From the NCBI GenBank assembly GCA_963691655.1, contig CAVNUY010000024.1, forward strand, positions 16,375 through 80,374: a stretch of DNA of 64,000 nt, written 5' to 3'. The position numbers and the translations under genes are program-made. Under the pieces are notes generated by a model, which searched no databases, had not been told where the DNA came from, and worked only from the letters and a program-made list of their open reading frames with translations. Shown piece after piece: positions 22,827 through 34,725 of this stretch. This stretch comes from Toxonevra muliebris (Eukaryota; Arthropoda; Insecta; Diptera; Pallopteridae). The first letter of the stretch is position 1, and each line of letters starts with the position of its first letter.

Positions 22827-23102
22827 CCTTGGAAGTACATGCATATTTTTTATACGTAAAGGTCATGCTTTGTCGAAACGACGACGGCATTATTCAAAGT
22901 GGTTATACACATGATCTATACACTTATAACTTTGAAAGTTGATTGAATCCCATTGGTTAATTTACTATATAGAATAGAGAAATAGAAACTATTTACTATT
23001 ACATTTATTTATAAATTAAATGTTTACCAACACTTACTTAGAAAGAAAAATTGTAAAACGTAAACATGAGTCGTCGATTCGACGAAGCATGTCCTTCCAG
23101 GG
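22827..23102. mobile_element. piggyBac-like MITE, copy A
   Basis: TTAA flanks both sides (22823-22826, 23103-23106). Ends are CCTTGGAAGTACATGC on the left and CCCTGGAAGGACATGC read inverted on the right, with an inner inverted pair around GTCGAA-CGACGAC. CCYT-start ends with TTAA targets are the piggyBac signature. Noncoding, 276 bp. Confidence 0.75.
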
Positions 23103-23599
23103 TTAATGAATTACACTATACACCAAAATGAAAAAAATTACAATACCCATCTCCAAATTTGATGGTTCATAATGTCTTTTTGTCCGCTGAATCCGAATCT
23201 GCCATCAGTTTTGTAGCAACTCAGGTTTTTGACATATAGGCATTTTTTTGATTTCCCAGACATGGGTCGACATTTTCATAAAAATTACCATTTTTTCGAA
23301 ATCAAAAGGAAAGCATCTATATCTTTCCAAAAAGGCATATAAATTATCTTAAATTTAAGAGTTTATTTGATTCTATATTCCATTTCAGTCAAAAGTTATA
23401 GAGATTCGAAGTTGAAATTCTGACCAAAAAAAAACCTTTTTTTCGAATTTTCAATTTTTTGGTCTTTATTTCGTGCTGAAAACGAAATATCCCATTGCTG
23501 AATTTTATATGAATCGATAGCGTGAACTCCTGCGCAAAATTTAAGCTAGAAACAAAAAACAACGATTTCATTAATTTTAATTCATAGCATTACTTTTAA

Positions 23600-24060
23600 T
23601 TAAATAAAGAATTCAGTTGTGTTGACACTTTGCCTGTTCTGTGTTTTAGGATTAATGTCTCTAATGGTCATCCAACAATAATCGGCTAGCATTTCCTCAT
23701 TCCATAACCCTTGATAACGAAATTCCATTGATTTTAGTCTTGGTGGAACCGTTCACCCTGTTCATCACTCACTTCACCCAAGTTTGGTGGAAAAAAGTTT
23801 AGATGAGAATGGAGGAAATGCAGCTTCAATGACATATTAGCACCATCACCTTCGAAATCGTTAAGCAATTTTTTTACAATGCTCTCATAGTTATTGGCTC
23901 TTGAGTTTCCGAGAAAATTTTTAACGAATGGTGTCCACCATTTATCTTCATTTTTAATTGGAATACCAAAATACTTGTGGTACGCACTTCTAGTAATATC
24001 CGTGATCGATCTGGATTGGGAGCCAATAATGAAATCTACTTACACCATTAACGCAATTCA
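23600..24060 (-). pseudogene. Broken copy of a multicopy 'GERFHQD' protein gene (A)
   Basis: Minus-strand reading from about 24060: KYFGIPIKNEDKWWTPFVKNF, then a Leu-rich stretch with NFFPPNLGEVSDEQGERFHQD, then a stop. A one-base frame change near 23750 continues with MEFRYQGLWNEEMLADYCW to a TAA at 23602-23600. The DEQGERFHQD...RYQG.W...MLADYCW signature is shared by uncharacterised multicopy proteins in arthropods, but its function is not known to me. The frameshift makes this a pseudogene. A GTAAGT lies on the minus strand near 24050, so the left limit may be an exon edge. Confidence 0.6.
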
Positions 24061-27000
24061 CTTTACTTCTAGTGGACATTTTTTTTTTTTTTATTTTCAA
24101 AATTTACTCGCACAATGTAAAAAACTGTCATTGATTACAACAGAACTATGACAAATATGGCAAATGATATTTTTTGCAAAAAAATATAATCTGATACAGT
24201 TAATAAAAGTATGGTTGAGTACTTAAATTTTGCGCAAGAATTTACGCTATCGATACATAAAAAACTTTGAGAGCATTGTAAATACATTGTTTAACGATTT
24301 AGAAGATATTGGTGCTAATATGTCGTTGAAATTAAAGCATTGTAGGTAATTCAATTTAGTTTTTTTAAAACATAAAAATTTTCCAAATAGAGTTATATTT
24401 GAACTAGTAAATTAACTTTTAATAAACCTAAGTCGAGTACAATCAAGTTCACCTTTGACAAATGTCATCAAAAAATTGCACGAAAAAACAAGGCAGGAGT
24501 TGAAAAAATTGTCTTATCGTGGAAATTTGTATTCTTTATTTTCGTCTGTCAATTACAGTATTATATGTACAGGTTTCCCACGTACAACACGGCATTTGTA
24601 GAGCACGATTTCGCTCTAACACGATTTGTTGATAGCAGAAATCCCCATATAACACGATGACACTATAGCACGATTTCCTTCCAACACGATTTGCAAATAG
24701 CTGAATCCCTGGTATAACATGATTAGTGAAAATAATTTGGAAATTCAAATCGCTTTTTAAATTTGTTAATAAGCTATTTAACTACAACTCTAATTTTTAT
24801 TTGCTAAATTTATCAAATTCCAGTTCACTCTGTGTTCTAGTTTTATTGTTATTTTTGCTTGTTAAATTCAAATGTTTTCTTTAAATCTTCCAATAAATTA
24901 TCTGTTAAGTGCTTATTATTAAAATTTTTTTATATAAAATCAATATACTTACTTTCTGTTTTTTTGCTTTTACAATCAAAATTAAAAACTTTAATTTATT
25001 AATAAAAGAGAGAAAATGTATCAAACCGTACAAAAAGTTAAAATATACATAAAGCAAATGAATGGCCTGCATGTGACAGCTCGAACGACACTAATCCCAA
25101 AAAGTTGTTTTTAAACTCTTGGAACATAACCCTATTTTTGTACTACTTGTACTACATAACCCTATTTTTGTACGATTTCTAAATTCTAAATTCTTGGAGC
25201 CTAACTCCGCTTTTTATACTGGTTCCTTGTTCCGTATAACATGAATTCGCACAACACGATGCTTTTTTGGAACCTATCAATCGTGTTATACGGGGACACC
25301 TGACGAAAGCGCTTAAGTATGGAGAACATTTTAAAAGTTAGTAGTTACTTCTTAATTGGTAAGTTTCATTAATTTAATGCAATTTTTTCAACGTCTGCTT
25401 TGTTTTTGCAATTTTTTGGCGACATTTGTCAAAGATGAACTTGATTGTACTCGACATGGGTTCACTAAAAGTTAATTTAATAGTTCAAATATAACTCGAT
25501 TTGAAAAATTTTTTTTTAAATAAACTAAATTGAATTACCTATAATCGTACTTACTTTAATTTTTAAAAAATTACCGCTTTATTCAAAATCCTAACGGGTG
25601 GATTTAAAAATTCGTAAAAAAAAGTGCTAAATGGTTACTTTAGGCGCTAGGGGTGGCTTAGGGCTCAGTTGTATCAAAAAACTGGGTACGGTTTTCGGAG
25701 TAGCGCATCCAGTTTTCACAAATTTAAAATTTTTTCATTTTAATTGGTTTTTAACACCCTATTTTCATTTTCTGCTGTCACAATTAAGATCGGAAATACT
25801 TTAGCAAAATAAGCCATCTAATCTACATATATCATTTTTTCTAAAACTTAGTCCTTACAACGCGTCGCTGCATACAATTTTAACTCAATAGCTTTTACGA
25901 ATTACTTTGTCTATTGTTAACACAAATGTGCATGGAACAAAGGACGTTTCCATAAACCTGTTTCTTCCAAAATTTAGTACCATAAAGGGACCAATTACCT
26001 TATTTAGAATAAAATAAGGTGGCACCATTAAACTCACATATTCTTTGTGCATAGAAAATGTAAGAAAGAGACGAATATACCAAAAATGTTCTCCATACAA
26101 AATTTTGGTATACACAAAAAACTAGCTTTACTCTTTTGGCCTTAGTAAACAATCGCGAACGCTTTGTTTTTCTTTTGAATTTTTTAGTCGGCGTCTTTAT
26201 TTCAAGCGAAGCGGTTGTGTTTGTGGCTGTTGATATAATTTGTGAAAAAAAAAAAAAAATATATTCGAAAGAAATAAATTTCAATAAACTTCAATTTATA
26301 ATTTTTTGAAGATCATTTTGATCATTTCAAGGCGACGACGCCTGTAGTGTATGTAAAAATACGTATGCATGTAAACCATAATACTTATTAAAAATAAAAT
26401 AAGAAATGAATACAAGTAAAAAAATATGATTTCTATGCCTTTTAATTAAAACAACATTGTAGAAAATATTCCATAAATTGAGCATTTTTTTTTCTAAAAA
26501 GGTAGTAAATTGACTTCAATTTATGGAAAATTATTCCTCAAATTGAGGAAAATTTTACCTAAATTATATACAGTTTCTCATATTGAAATAAAATATTATT
26601 CATTTGAAAAATACAATTTCTACAAATTGAAGACATATTTCTTTAATTTATAGAAAACTTCCTTCTTTCAAAGAAAATTTTCTCTAAAATAAAGAAAAAA
26701 TATTTCCTCAATTCAAAGAAATTTTGTATATCTAAATGAGGAAACCGTTTCTATGGCGCCAAATCATTCCCATTTTTCCTCAATTTGATAGCCGTTTTTC
26801 TTCAAATTAGGTAAGTATTTCTCTGGGTGTAACAAAACCAGTACATACGGCTACATACAATCAAGCTTTAGTGAGAGAGTCGATATAGAAGTCTCGGCTT
26901 GATTGCATATAACTGAACTTTCCTTTCATGTTGTTATATACGTATACTAAGTCGTCTTTGTGCCGATAAGAGTATAGAGTATCAACCGATGAAAAGCAAC

Positions 27001-27390
27001 AACAAAATAGAATAGGACTGCAAAAACTTCCTCAGAATGTTGTATAAATGTTTTCTAACCATTTTCTATTAAACAACATAGTTTCACTTCTACTGTGAGT
27101 GCTTGCAGACACAAAATTTGTTTTTTTATTACAATAGGGGTCTTCATTAAAGCGCGGAAAACTTCGTTTTAATGAAGGCACCATGTGACCAACGTGTAAA
27201 TCATTTTGTACATCGATTATTGGTAGCAAACAAAATATACGGTCGATTTTCTTTTTGTAGGGCTGCTATAAACTAATTATTGAGCCATGGACGAACGCAG
27301 TAATTGATATAAACAAGCAATATTTTTCCAAAATGCTGAAAAAAGCGAAAAAGTTGACCTACTAAGATTTCTAGAAGAGAAAGCTATTAA

Positions 27391-27666
27391 CCTTGGAAGT
27401 ACATGCATATTTTTTATACGTAAAGGTCATGCTTTGTCGAAACGACGACGGCATTATTCAAAGTGGTTATACACATGATCTATACACTTATAACTTTGAA
27501 AGTTGATTGAATCCCATTGGTTAATTTACTATATAGAATAGAGAAATAGAAACTATTTACTATTACATTTATTTATAAATTAAATGTTTACCAACACTTA
27601 CTTAGAAAGAAAAATTGTAAAACGTAAACATGAGTCGTCGATTCGACGAAGCATGTCCTTCCAGGG
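27391..27666. mobile_element. piggyBac-like MITE, copy B
   Basis: Identical by eye to 22827-23102, carried along by the segmental duplication. Confidence 0.75.
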
Positions 27667-28163
27667 TTAATGAATTACACTATACACCAAAATGAAAAAA
27701 ATTACAATACCCATCTCCAAATTTGATGGTTCATAATGTCTTTTTGTCCGCTGAATCCGAATCTGCCATCAGTTTTGTAGCAACTCAGGTTTTTGACATA
27801 TAGGCATTTTTTTGATTTCCCAGACATGGGTCGACATTTTCATAAAAATTACCATTTTTTCGAAATCAAAAGGAAAGCATCTATATCTTTCCAAAAAGGC
27901 ATATAAATTATCTTAAATTTAAGAGTTTATTTGATTCTATATTCCATTTCAGTCAAAAGTTATAGAGATTCGAAGTTGAAATTCTGACCAAAAAAAAACC
28001 TTTTTTTCGAATTTTCAATTTTTTGGTCTTTATTTCGTGCTGAAAACGAAATATCCCATTGCTGAATTTTATATGAATCGATAGCGTGAACTCCTGCGCA
28101 AAATTTAAGCTAGAAACAAAAAACAACGATTTCATTAATTTTAATTCATAGCATTACTTTTAA

Positions 28164-28624
28164 TTAAATAAAGAATTTAGTTGTGTTGACACTTTGCCTG
28201 TTCTGTGTTTTAGGATTAATGTCTCTAATGGTCATCCAACAATAATCGGCTAGCATTTCCTCATTCCATAACCCTTGATAACGAAATTCCATTGATTTTA
28301 GTCTTGGTGGAACCGTTCACCCTGTTCATCACTCACTTCACCCAAGTTTGGTGGAAAAAAGTTTAGATGAGAATGGAGGAAATGCAGCTTCAATGACATA
28401 TTAGCACCATCACCTTCGAAATCGTTAAGCAATTTTTTTACAATGCTCTCATAGTTATTGGCTCTTGAGTTTCCGAGAAAATTTTTAACGAATGGTGTCC
28501 ACCATTTATCTTCATTTTTAATTGGAATACCAAAATACTTGTGGTACGCACTTCTAGTAATATCCGTGATCGATCTGGATTGGGAGCCAATAATGAAATC
28601 TACTTACACCATTAACGCAATTCA
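28164..28624 (-). pseudogene. Broken 'GERFHQD' gene copy (B)
   Basis: Same gene fragment and the same frameshift as 23600-24060, duplicated in the 4.6-kb block. The shared lesion shows the gene was already dead before the duplication. Confidence 0.6.
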
Positions 28625-28789
28625 CTTTACTTCTAGTGGACATTTTTTTTTCTTTTATTTTCAAAATTTACTCGCACAATGTAAAAAACTGTCATTGATT
28701 ACAACAGAACTATGACAAATATGGCAAATGATATTTTTTGCAAAAAAATATAATCTGATACAGTTAATAAAAGTATGGTTGAGTACTTA

Positions 28790-29075
28790 AATTTTGCGCA
28801 AGAATTTACGCTATCGATACATAAAAAACTTTGAGAGCATTGTAAATACATTGTTTAACAATTTCGAAGATATTGGTGCTAATATGTCGTTGAAGATGCA
28901 TTTCCTTCATTTTCATCTAAACTTTTTTCCACCAAATTTGAGTGAAGTGAGTGATGAACAGTGTGAACGCTTTCACCAAGACCAAAAATCAATGGAATTT
29001 CGGTATCAAGGTTTATGAAATGAGGAAATGCAGCCAATTATTGTTGAATGATCATTAGAGACGCCAATCCCAAAA
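28790..29075 (+). pseudogene. Broken 'GERFHQD' gene copy, inverted
   Basis: Plus-strand homologue of the two copies above, facing them. It reads FESIVNTLFNNFEDIGANMSL, then FFPPNLSEVSDEQCERFHQDQ and EFRYQGL to a TGA at about 29018, then NEEMQPII. G to C at DEQ(G/C)ER and several other changes show it is more diverged than copies A and B are from each other. A truncated version (about 24236-24330) ends copy A of the duplication. Confidence 0.6.
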
Positions 29076-29499
29076 ACCAATAACAGACAAAATGTAAAAA
29101 CTACTCAATTCTCTGTTTAATTAAAAGCAATGTTATGCATGAAAATTAATGAAATCCTTGTTTTTTGTTTCTAACTCCCAAACTAAGCACTTACATTTTG
29201 CGCAAGAGTTCACGCTATCGATTCATATAAAATTCAGCAATGGGATATTTCGTTTTCAGCACGTAATAGAGACCAAAGAATAGGTAATTCGAAAAAGAAT
29301 TTCAACTTCGAATCTCTATAACTTTCGACTGAAATAAAATAGAGAATCAAATAAACTCTTAAATTAAAGATAATTTAATTACCTTTTTGAAAAGATATAG
29401 ATGCTTTACTTTTTATTTCGGAAAAATTATGATAAAAATGTCGACCCATTTCTGGAAAATCAAAAAATTACGTGGTTGAAGAATAGAGGTAGCGTTATG

Positions 29500-29640
29500 T
29501 AGTATAGGGAAGTGCAACTGGAAAGAAAAATCGATTTTCGACTTTTGAATTGATCAGAAATTCAAAGTCGATTAATCAACTTTTTAAGCTCATGAAAATC
29601 GATCAATCGATTTTTTTCGAATTTTCGTTGCATGGAATAA
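29500..29640. repeat. TCGATT-rich terminal repeat, left
   Basis: TAGTATAG, then AGTGCAACT, then repeated ATCGATTTT/GTCGATTAATC. It resembles the inverse of 43682-43808 and may be the outer end of an element now filled with other insertions. Confidence 0.4.
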
Positions 29641-29974
29641 AAAAACAAATCGAAACAAAAGAATTTTGATATGAATTATTTATGTATATGTATTTATTTA
29701 CAATATATATCCTTTTTTTAATTTTTATTTTTTTTATTTATTTATTTATTTATTTATCGTATTTCATTCATTAATAATACACATAATATATAACAATATT
29801 ATTAGTAAAAACATATAGAAAATAAAGAATTCCGCGAAGCCAAAGTGGCTTGTCTGCAGAAAAAGTAATTTTATCATTATTTGGTATGTGTATGTGTTGG
29901 TAAACAAAAAGAAAAATTCATGAACTTAGAGTAAGTTTTAGATATAAAATTTTTAACATATACTATTGTATTAT

Positions 29975-30361
29975 TTACATATGTAAGTAAGCTCTTTTTA
30001 TCTCATTTTTTCTTCGGAAGATATTTCGTATATGTAGCATGTTTGTTGGAAGCTCATTGAGAAGTGTTGGTATAAGGACAGGTAGCGTATATTTACCGTA
30101 GTTGTTGTAGAACTTTGCCACTTTAAAGCGCCCTTCCACTTTACGTCGAGTATTGTGATTATGATCAATCTGTATTCGATAATTCATGTCATCGTAAAAT
30201 TCGTTTACCATTGTTGATTTGAAAATTTCTGGTACAGTGAGTAATTGTAAACGCTTACATATATGTATTTCGCTACTGTTTATATTGATTTTTTTCTTAG
30301 AATTTTCAGTAACTGATTTTGACTCTTTTGTAATGCCTGGCAATGGTGAGATGTTCCCCAT
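29975..30361 (-). pseudogene. LINE ORF2: C-terminal part
   Basis: About 128 codons in a third frame, beginning just where the polymerase frame fails. It holds ICKRLQLLTVPEIF and a YGKYTLPVLIPTLLNELP stretch typical of the end of Jockey/CR1-type ORF2, which has no RNase H. It ends TAA/TGA at 29975 and is followed by a ~200-bp 3' UTR. Confidence 0.65.
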
Positions 30362-31773
30362 GCAGTTATTCCGTGTCGAATTTGTGACTCACCTAAAGCC
30401 ATGTAGGCTTGTCTCAGCACCTTGTTGTTAGTAGAGTAGCTCAGGTGATGTAGCATACACGATGCCTTTCTCAGTTTTTTTTTAACACATTCGACATGTT
30501 TTTTCCATTTTAAATTCTTATCGACAACGACTTCTAGGTACTTATATTCATCAACCAATTCAATTTTAGTGGCACATTTGTCATTGAAGTCAATCTTATT
30601 TATTTTGTGTTTGTGAAGGCAGCTTACGTCATGAAATTTTATATGTATGCCAGAGTATTTTATATGTGGAGGTCTGACATGTAATAATTTTGTTTTTGTT
30701 GCATTTATGATAAGCCCATTATCGTGTGACCACTTTGAAACAACATCAAGCTCATGCTGCATATATTTTGTTGCATTTTCTAGGTTTTTGTGCGTTACAA
30801 TTATTGCTGTATCATCTGCATATGCGAAACACTGGCTCTTCTTTAGCTGCATAAGCAAACCATTTGCGTATATTATATACAAAATTGGTCCTAATTTAGA
30901 CCCCTGAGGTACTCCATGTGTCACCTTGATTTCATCACTTACGCTTCTCATTACTCTAACTTTGTAACTTCTTAGGCTAAGATAGTTTTCAAACCATTTC
31001 AGTGTTGAACCACGTACATCTGCATTTTCCAATGCAATTAACAGATGTTTGTGTGTCAGCGTATCGAAAGCTTTGCTGAAATCAACAAACAGTACAAGAC
31101 TATGATAGTTTTTACTTATATTTGCATTCAAAGTACTTGAAAAATTCCCTAGGAGATTGTTAATATTTTTGCCTTTCTGAAACCCATATTGATTTGAACT
31201 TATTATACCAGCTTTTGTTATAAAACTATTTAGTCAACGGTACACGATTTCTTCCAGCACCTTTTCAATTACTGGCAAAATTGATATTGGTCTGTAATTA
31301 TTGCAATCAAATTTCTTCCCACTTTTATATATTGGCCTTACAATTGAAACTTTAAGTGCTTCTGGAATTTTTGCTTCATCTAAACTCTTGTTAATGAAGT
31401 TTGTTAAGACTGGTGCCATCAAATCGGCATGGTTTCTCAAATCTTTCGGCCTAATATCATCGCATCCAGGGCTTTTATTTATTTTAAGGCTTTTTAGTAT
31501 GTTAGCTACTTCTAACTGAGTGGTTTCTTCTAAAAATAATGAATTTTGTACATTAATATGGTTTAATTTCATTGTAATAACATCGCACTCATGTAAAATA
31601 TTATTTACGTTATCTTTGAAACTACTTGCAAATTTATTTGCCGTACATAACGCGCTATCAGACTTAAAATTCTTCATTAAAGTTTCATCAAGATTTGTTT
31701 TTGTTTTACCTAAAATTTCATTTACCATTTGCCATGTTTTCTTAACATCATTTCTGCATTCTGCAGTACTCAA
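30280..31773 (-). pseudogene. LINE ORF2: reverse transcriptase part
   Basis: From 31773 the frame has the pre-polymerase region, KIPEALKVSIVRPIYKSGKK, NNYRPISILPV and EKVLEEIVYR. It is then cut by a TGA (31236-31234) but continues in the same frame with SSNQYGFQ. Next come VLFVDFSKAFDTL (31131 on), GVPQGSKLGP, FAYADDTAIIV (the catalytic YADD, near 30820) and the thumb to about 30280. The motif order is complete for a Jockey-group polymerase. The internal stop and downstream frame change at an A-rich run near 30290 inactivate it. Confidence 0.85.
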
Positions 31774-32752
31774 CGAGCTCTTGTTTCATCCATGGATTTT
31801 GTTTTCTCTTTTGTTTTTTTACATCGAATTTTGACATACTATATATATTTTTAAATATCAATTGTATTTTTGCATAGATTTCATCAACATTGCCTGAATT
31901 TATCACGTCATACCAATTTGTGTTCATAATGAGAGTGTTCACCTTACACTCATTCATTCGTTGTTGTTTATGCGTTTCTAATTGCTTTATTTTGCTGTTC
32001 GTATTGTTGCTACCTGAGCTGCGGTTGTTGTTGTCAATTTTGCATAGAAGAGCATAGTGATCAGATATGTCACTATTGATAATAGAGAGGCATACGTCGC
32101 TGTCGTTACATTTGATAAGTAGGTGATCGATGTTTGTTTTTGTATTACGAGCAATGTCCACTCTCGTACTTTCAAAGTAATTAGAATTTTGTATGCCTTG
32201 TGAAGAGAGCATGTCAAGATATTGCGTTTTGTTGTTGGATGTGGTGAATAAGTCAATATTCATATCACCCACAATCAAGAGATTTATCTTTCTCTCTGTT
32301 TGCAATAAAATTTCCTCTAACTCACTCGTAAACTCGACTATATTTGTTTTTGGTGGACGATATATCGCGAGTATACTTACTTCACTTTTTTTTGATTTTA
32401 TGTTTATTTTCATAGTTTCAAAAGAGCGTGGATTTGGTATTTCATAATTACATGTTAAACTTTCTCTTACATATACCGCAATACCTCCTCCTCTGATATT
32501 TTCTCTGTTGATGTATTCTGCATTGTAACCTCTAATGGAAAAGAGACTAGTTTCATAATCTGCAATATTTGTCTCTACAAGAATAATAACATCAATTTCG
32601 TTGATTAATTTATTTATTGATACAAGAAATGGAAAAAAATTTTTTTTTAGTGATCTTATATTTAAGTATACTGAAGATATGAAACGCTTTTGTAAATCAT
32701 TAATGCATATTGCTTGAAAATTTTGCTTGGTTTTTATTTCGATTTTATTCAT
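31748..32752 (-). pseudogene. LINE ORF2: AP-type endonuclease part
   Basis: 334 residues from ATG at 32752. Apurinic-like endonuclease features follow in order: LNIRSL near the start, IILVETN, RGGGIAVYVR, a LAIYRPP block, IVGDMNIDL, and NIDHLL followed by SDISDHYAL. The catalytic E, GD-N, and SDH-type motifs are all visible. The frame ends at 31748 and the polymerase carries on one base out of register from about 31773, so a frameshift lies near 31750-31770. The domain nicks target DNA to prime reverse transcription in this family. Confidence 0.85.
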
Positions 32753-32760
32753 TTTTTATC

Positions 32761-33876
32761 GTGTATTATCCGGTTTAATTTGGGTTGTGTGTTTTGGTTT
32801 TTACGAGTTATACTCTTAATTAGTTTATTGTTTCAATATCCGATTCTTTTAAAATTTGAACGATATTAGAATGGAATATAAAATAAGTAAGTTAAAGTAA
32901 ATAGTTTGTTTTAAATGGCATACAGTTTATATGACCTTAGTGCAATCAGCCATTTGTTTATATATTTAGACACACCACTACGTTTTTTTTTGCATACAGT
33001 TGTAGAAAAGAGATATTTTTCTGAAACTTTACAAATATAGAAAGCTAAAATCTGGTGATATATTTACTTGATCATTTTAACTTTAGCGAAAACAGAAAAA
33101 ATCGGTTACCTAAAATCTCGCAGGAGATCTTAGGGGCGAGATTTTAGGGGTCACAATCCCCGACTCCTCCCCCTTTCCTGTTCTGTTCAACGTTTTTTAT
33201 ATATTCCGGTGGTATTATTTGACATTTGAGCCGTTGAGTGCAAAAGTGGTGTAAGTCAGTTTTTTTTTTATTATTTGGACTTTCACCTTCACCATTTCAC
33301 CAATATGGGATAGCTTATGGATATGTGAAGTATAATAATACACAGCAGGTTGAAGAAGGAGAAAACGATTTTAGAACTATTAATTTTGAAATAAAATGTC
33401 AAAAATTACTAGTACCTAAAGCTGGACATGCATGTACTACAAATCCACAGTTGGAAGATTTGTCCATATTGTCAGGTCCATATTGTGGGAGAACTAAATG
33501 TGATGGAAAAAACTGAGTACGCAGTCGTGATCACCCTAAATTACTATAAAATCGTTTGAAAATCTTGCGCACAAAATTTTTGTTACACTGTGTAATCAAT
33601 TACGATTTATAAGAGGTTAAACAGACCTTGTACTGAAAAAAAATATGATATAGGGACAAAAATAGTTTGTTGTAAATTATTGAGAATTTGAATTAACGGG
33701 GTAAGAATTATCGCGATTCTACTGTATAAAGATTCGTCTACCTATAAAAAACTCAAAATTCAGAAAAAATTCAAACAATCGATTTTTTTTAAACTTTGAG
33801 ACGGCCTATTTTTCGAAAAATTAAAAAATTTTAAAAAACTTTTTTTTAAATCCATTCACATTTAATCTATCTTTTA
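32761..33876. other. Spacer with a hairpin and a dispersed repeat
   Basis: No gene is supported. 33109-33148 is a hairpin with a 12-bp perfect stem (CCTAAAATCTCG / CGAGATTTTAGG) and 16-base loop. About 33140-33510 is a diverged copy of about 37725-37917 (shared ATTTTAGGGGTYACAAT, ATGGGATAGCWTATG, TTTTGAAATAAAATG, GCATGTACTACAAATCCAC). A plus-strand open frame at 33238-33516 lies in this repeat and is not kept open in the other copy. Confidence 0.5.
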
Positions 33877-34359
33877 TCTTCTATATATATAAAATAGAGG
33901 CTGTTAAATGTTTAGTCCTAATAGGTTTCCATATTTCGCAACGGATTGTCACGAAATTTAGTATGTAATTGCTTTGGACATTTGTCGAGTTAAGTCGATA
34001 TTTATTTTAAGTTAATTTCAAGTAGTTTCTTTAATATAGACCATTATTTGTACCAAAGTCAGATTTTTATAAAATTTAGCTACTTAATGCAAAATGCTGC
34101 TTAAACTATAAGAGGTACACAAAAATTATGTATTGTAAGATTATAGATCTTATCGTTTGCTATTGTAAATATTTATGTTTTTCCTAGAACTAATAACAAT
34201 GATTTTTATTTCATTTCTTTTTATTTCTCCTCTAAATCGCTTCCTGTGATTTCCACCACACAAACACAAAGAATGCGTATGAGCTTTGCGTTTGAAATTC
34301 TTTTTCATTTGCATGAATGTAACTACATATCACTAATTTGATCACAATATTTCCATAGT

Positions 34360-34445
34360 GGTATGTGGATGAGCTGGTTAGAAGGAAGGGTAAGGTAGTG
34401 GATATAGGAAGGAATTGTATAATAGTGAGTTCGAGTCCCACTTGG
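34360..34445 (+). other. tRNA-like segment 1 in Helitron 2
   Basis: A box TGGATGAGCTGG (34366-34377) and B box GTTCGAGTC (34429-34437), then CCACTTGGGG. The same strand and position relative to the 5' end as in Helitron 1 (about 490-560 bases in). Probably a relic Pol III promoter of tRNA origin. Confidence 0.5.
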
Positions 34446-34619
34446 GGTGGATCAAATAATTTTTTTTATTTTCAATATATATATATTTTTTTTTTTTTGG
34501 TGTGGTGGAAAAAAATAAATATACAACAAAAAACAAATACCGACAAAGGTGAATATAAAACATGCAAACACACAAAAAGAATTATTATATATTACTAATG
34601 TGATCACGTGATTTTGTGT

Positions 34620-34725
34620 AGGTTTGTGGCTTAGTGAGTTAAAAAGGAGATTAAAGCTGTGATTGTTCAAAAATATTGCAAGTTTTTTTTGTGTCATGAG
34701 TTCGAATCCCACTACAGGTGAACAC
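34620..34725 (+). other. tRNA-like segment 2 in Helitron 2
   Basis: A box TGGCTTAGTGAG (34627-34638) and B box GTTCGAATC (34700-34708), then CCCACTACAGG. Box spacing is longer than in a normal tRNA gene and no cloverleaf is apparent. Confidence 0.45.

Larger units (their letters stand above)
19711..24330. repeat. Tandem segmental duplication, copy A (4620 bp)
   Basis: Starts at ATTAAAGCATTGTAGG and ends at AATATGTCGTTGAA, where copy B begins directly. The offset to copy B is 4620-4621 bp before 21358 and 4564 bp after, because A carries 57 bases (21358-21414) that B lacks. By eye I saw only about half a dozen single-base changes otherwise. The block contains most of the long-TIR element, the right end of the CACCCAG element, a piggyBac-like MITE and broken gene copies. 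Confidence 0.95.
24331..28894. repeat. Tandem segmental duplication, copy B (4564 bp)
   Basis: Direct repeat of copy A. Its right border (28894) is the point where the unduplicated sequence carries on (GATGCATTTCC). The left border falls inside the left arm of the long-TIR element. Includes copies of the pogo-like element (24570-25302), the right ends of the long-TIR element (to about 25816) and CACCCAG element (to 26829), the piggyBac-like MITE (27391-27666) and a broken gene (28164-28624). Confidence 0.95.
27800..29480. repeat. Large inverted repeat around the GERFHQD copies
   Basis: About 27800-28480 and 28790-29480 are reverse complements of each other, diverged. Paired blocks include the GERFHQD coding region, TTTTGCGCAAGARTTYACGCTAT, the ACTCTTAAATTTAAGATAATTT region and ATGGGTCGACATTTTCAT. 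The spacer is about 310 bp. Confidence 0.7.
29722..32760 (-). mobile_element. Non-LTR retrotransposon, Jockey/CR1 group, 5'-truncated
   Basis: The minus strand carries endonuclease, then reverse transcriptase, then a C-terminal region with no RNase H. It ends in a 3' UTR and an AAAT-type simple tail (29727-29760 on the plus strand is TTTA repeats). No ORF1 is seen upstream of 32752. The coding region has two frame changes and one internal stop, so the copy is dead. Confidence 0.85.

Noticed and set aside
23894..24151. 85-residue plus-strand frame, repeated at 28458-28715
   Set aside because: Shadow of the minus-strand GERFHQD remnant.
33238..33516. 92-residue plus-strand frame
   Set aside because: Lies in a dispersed repeat whose other copy (37725-37917) does not keep it open.
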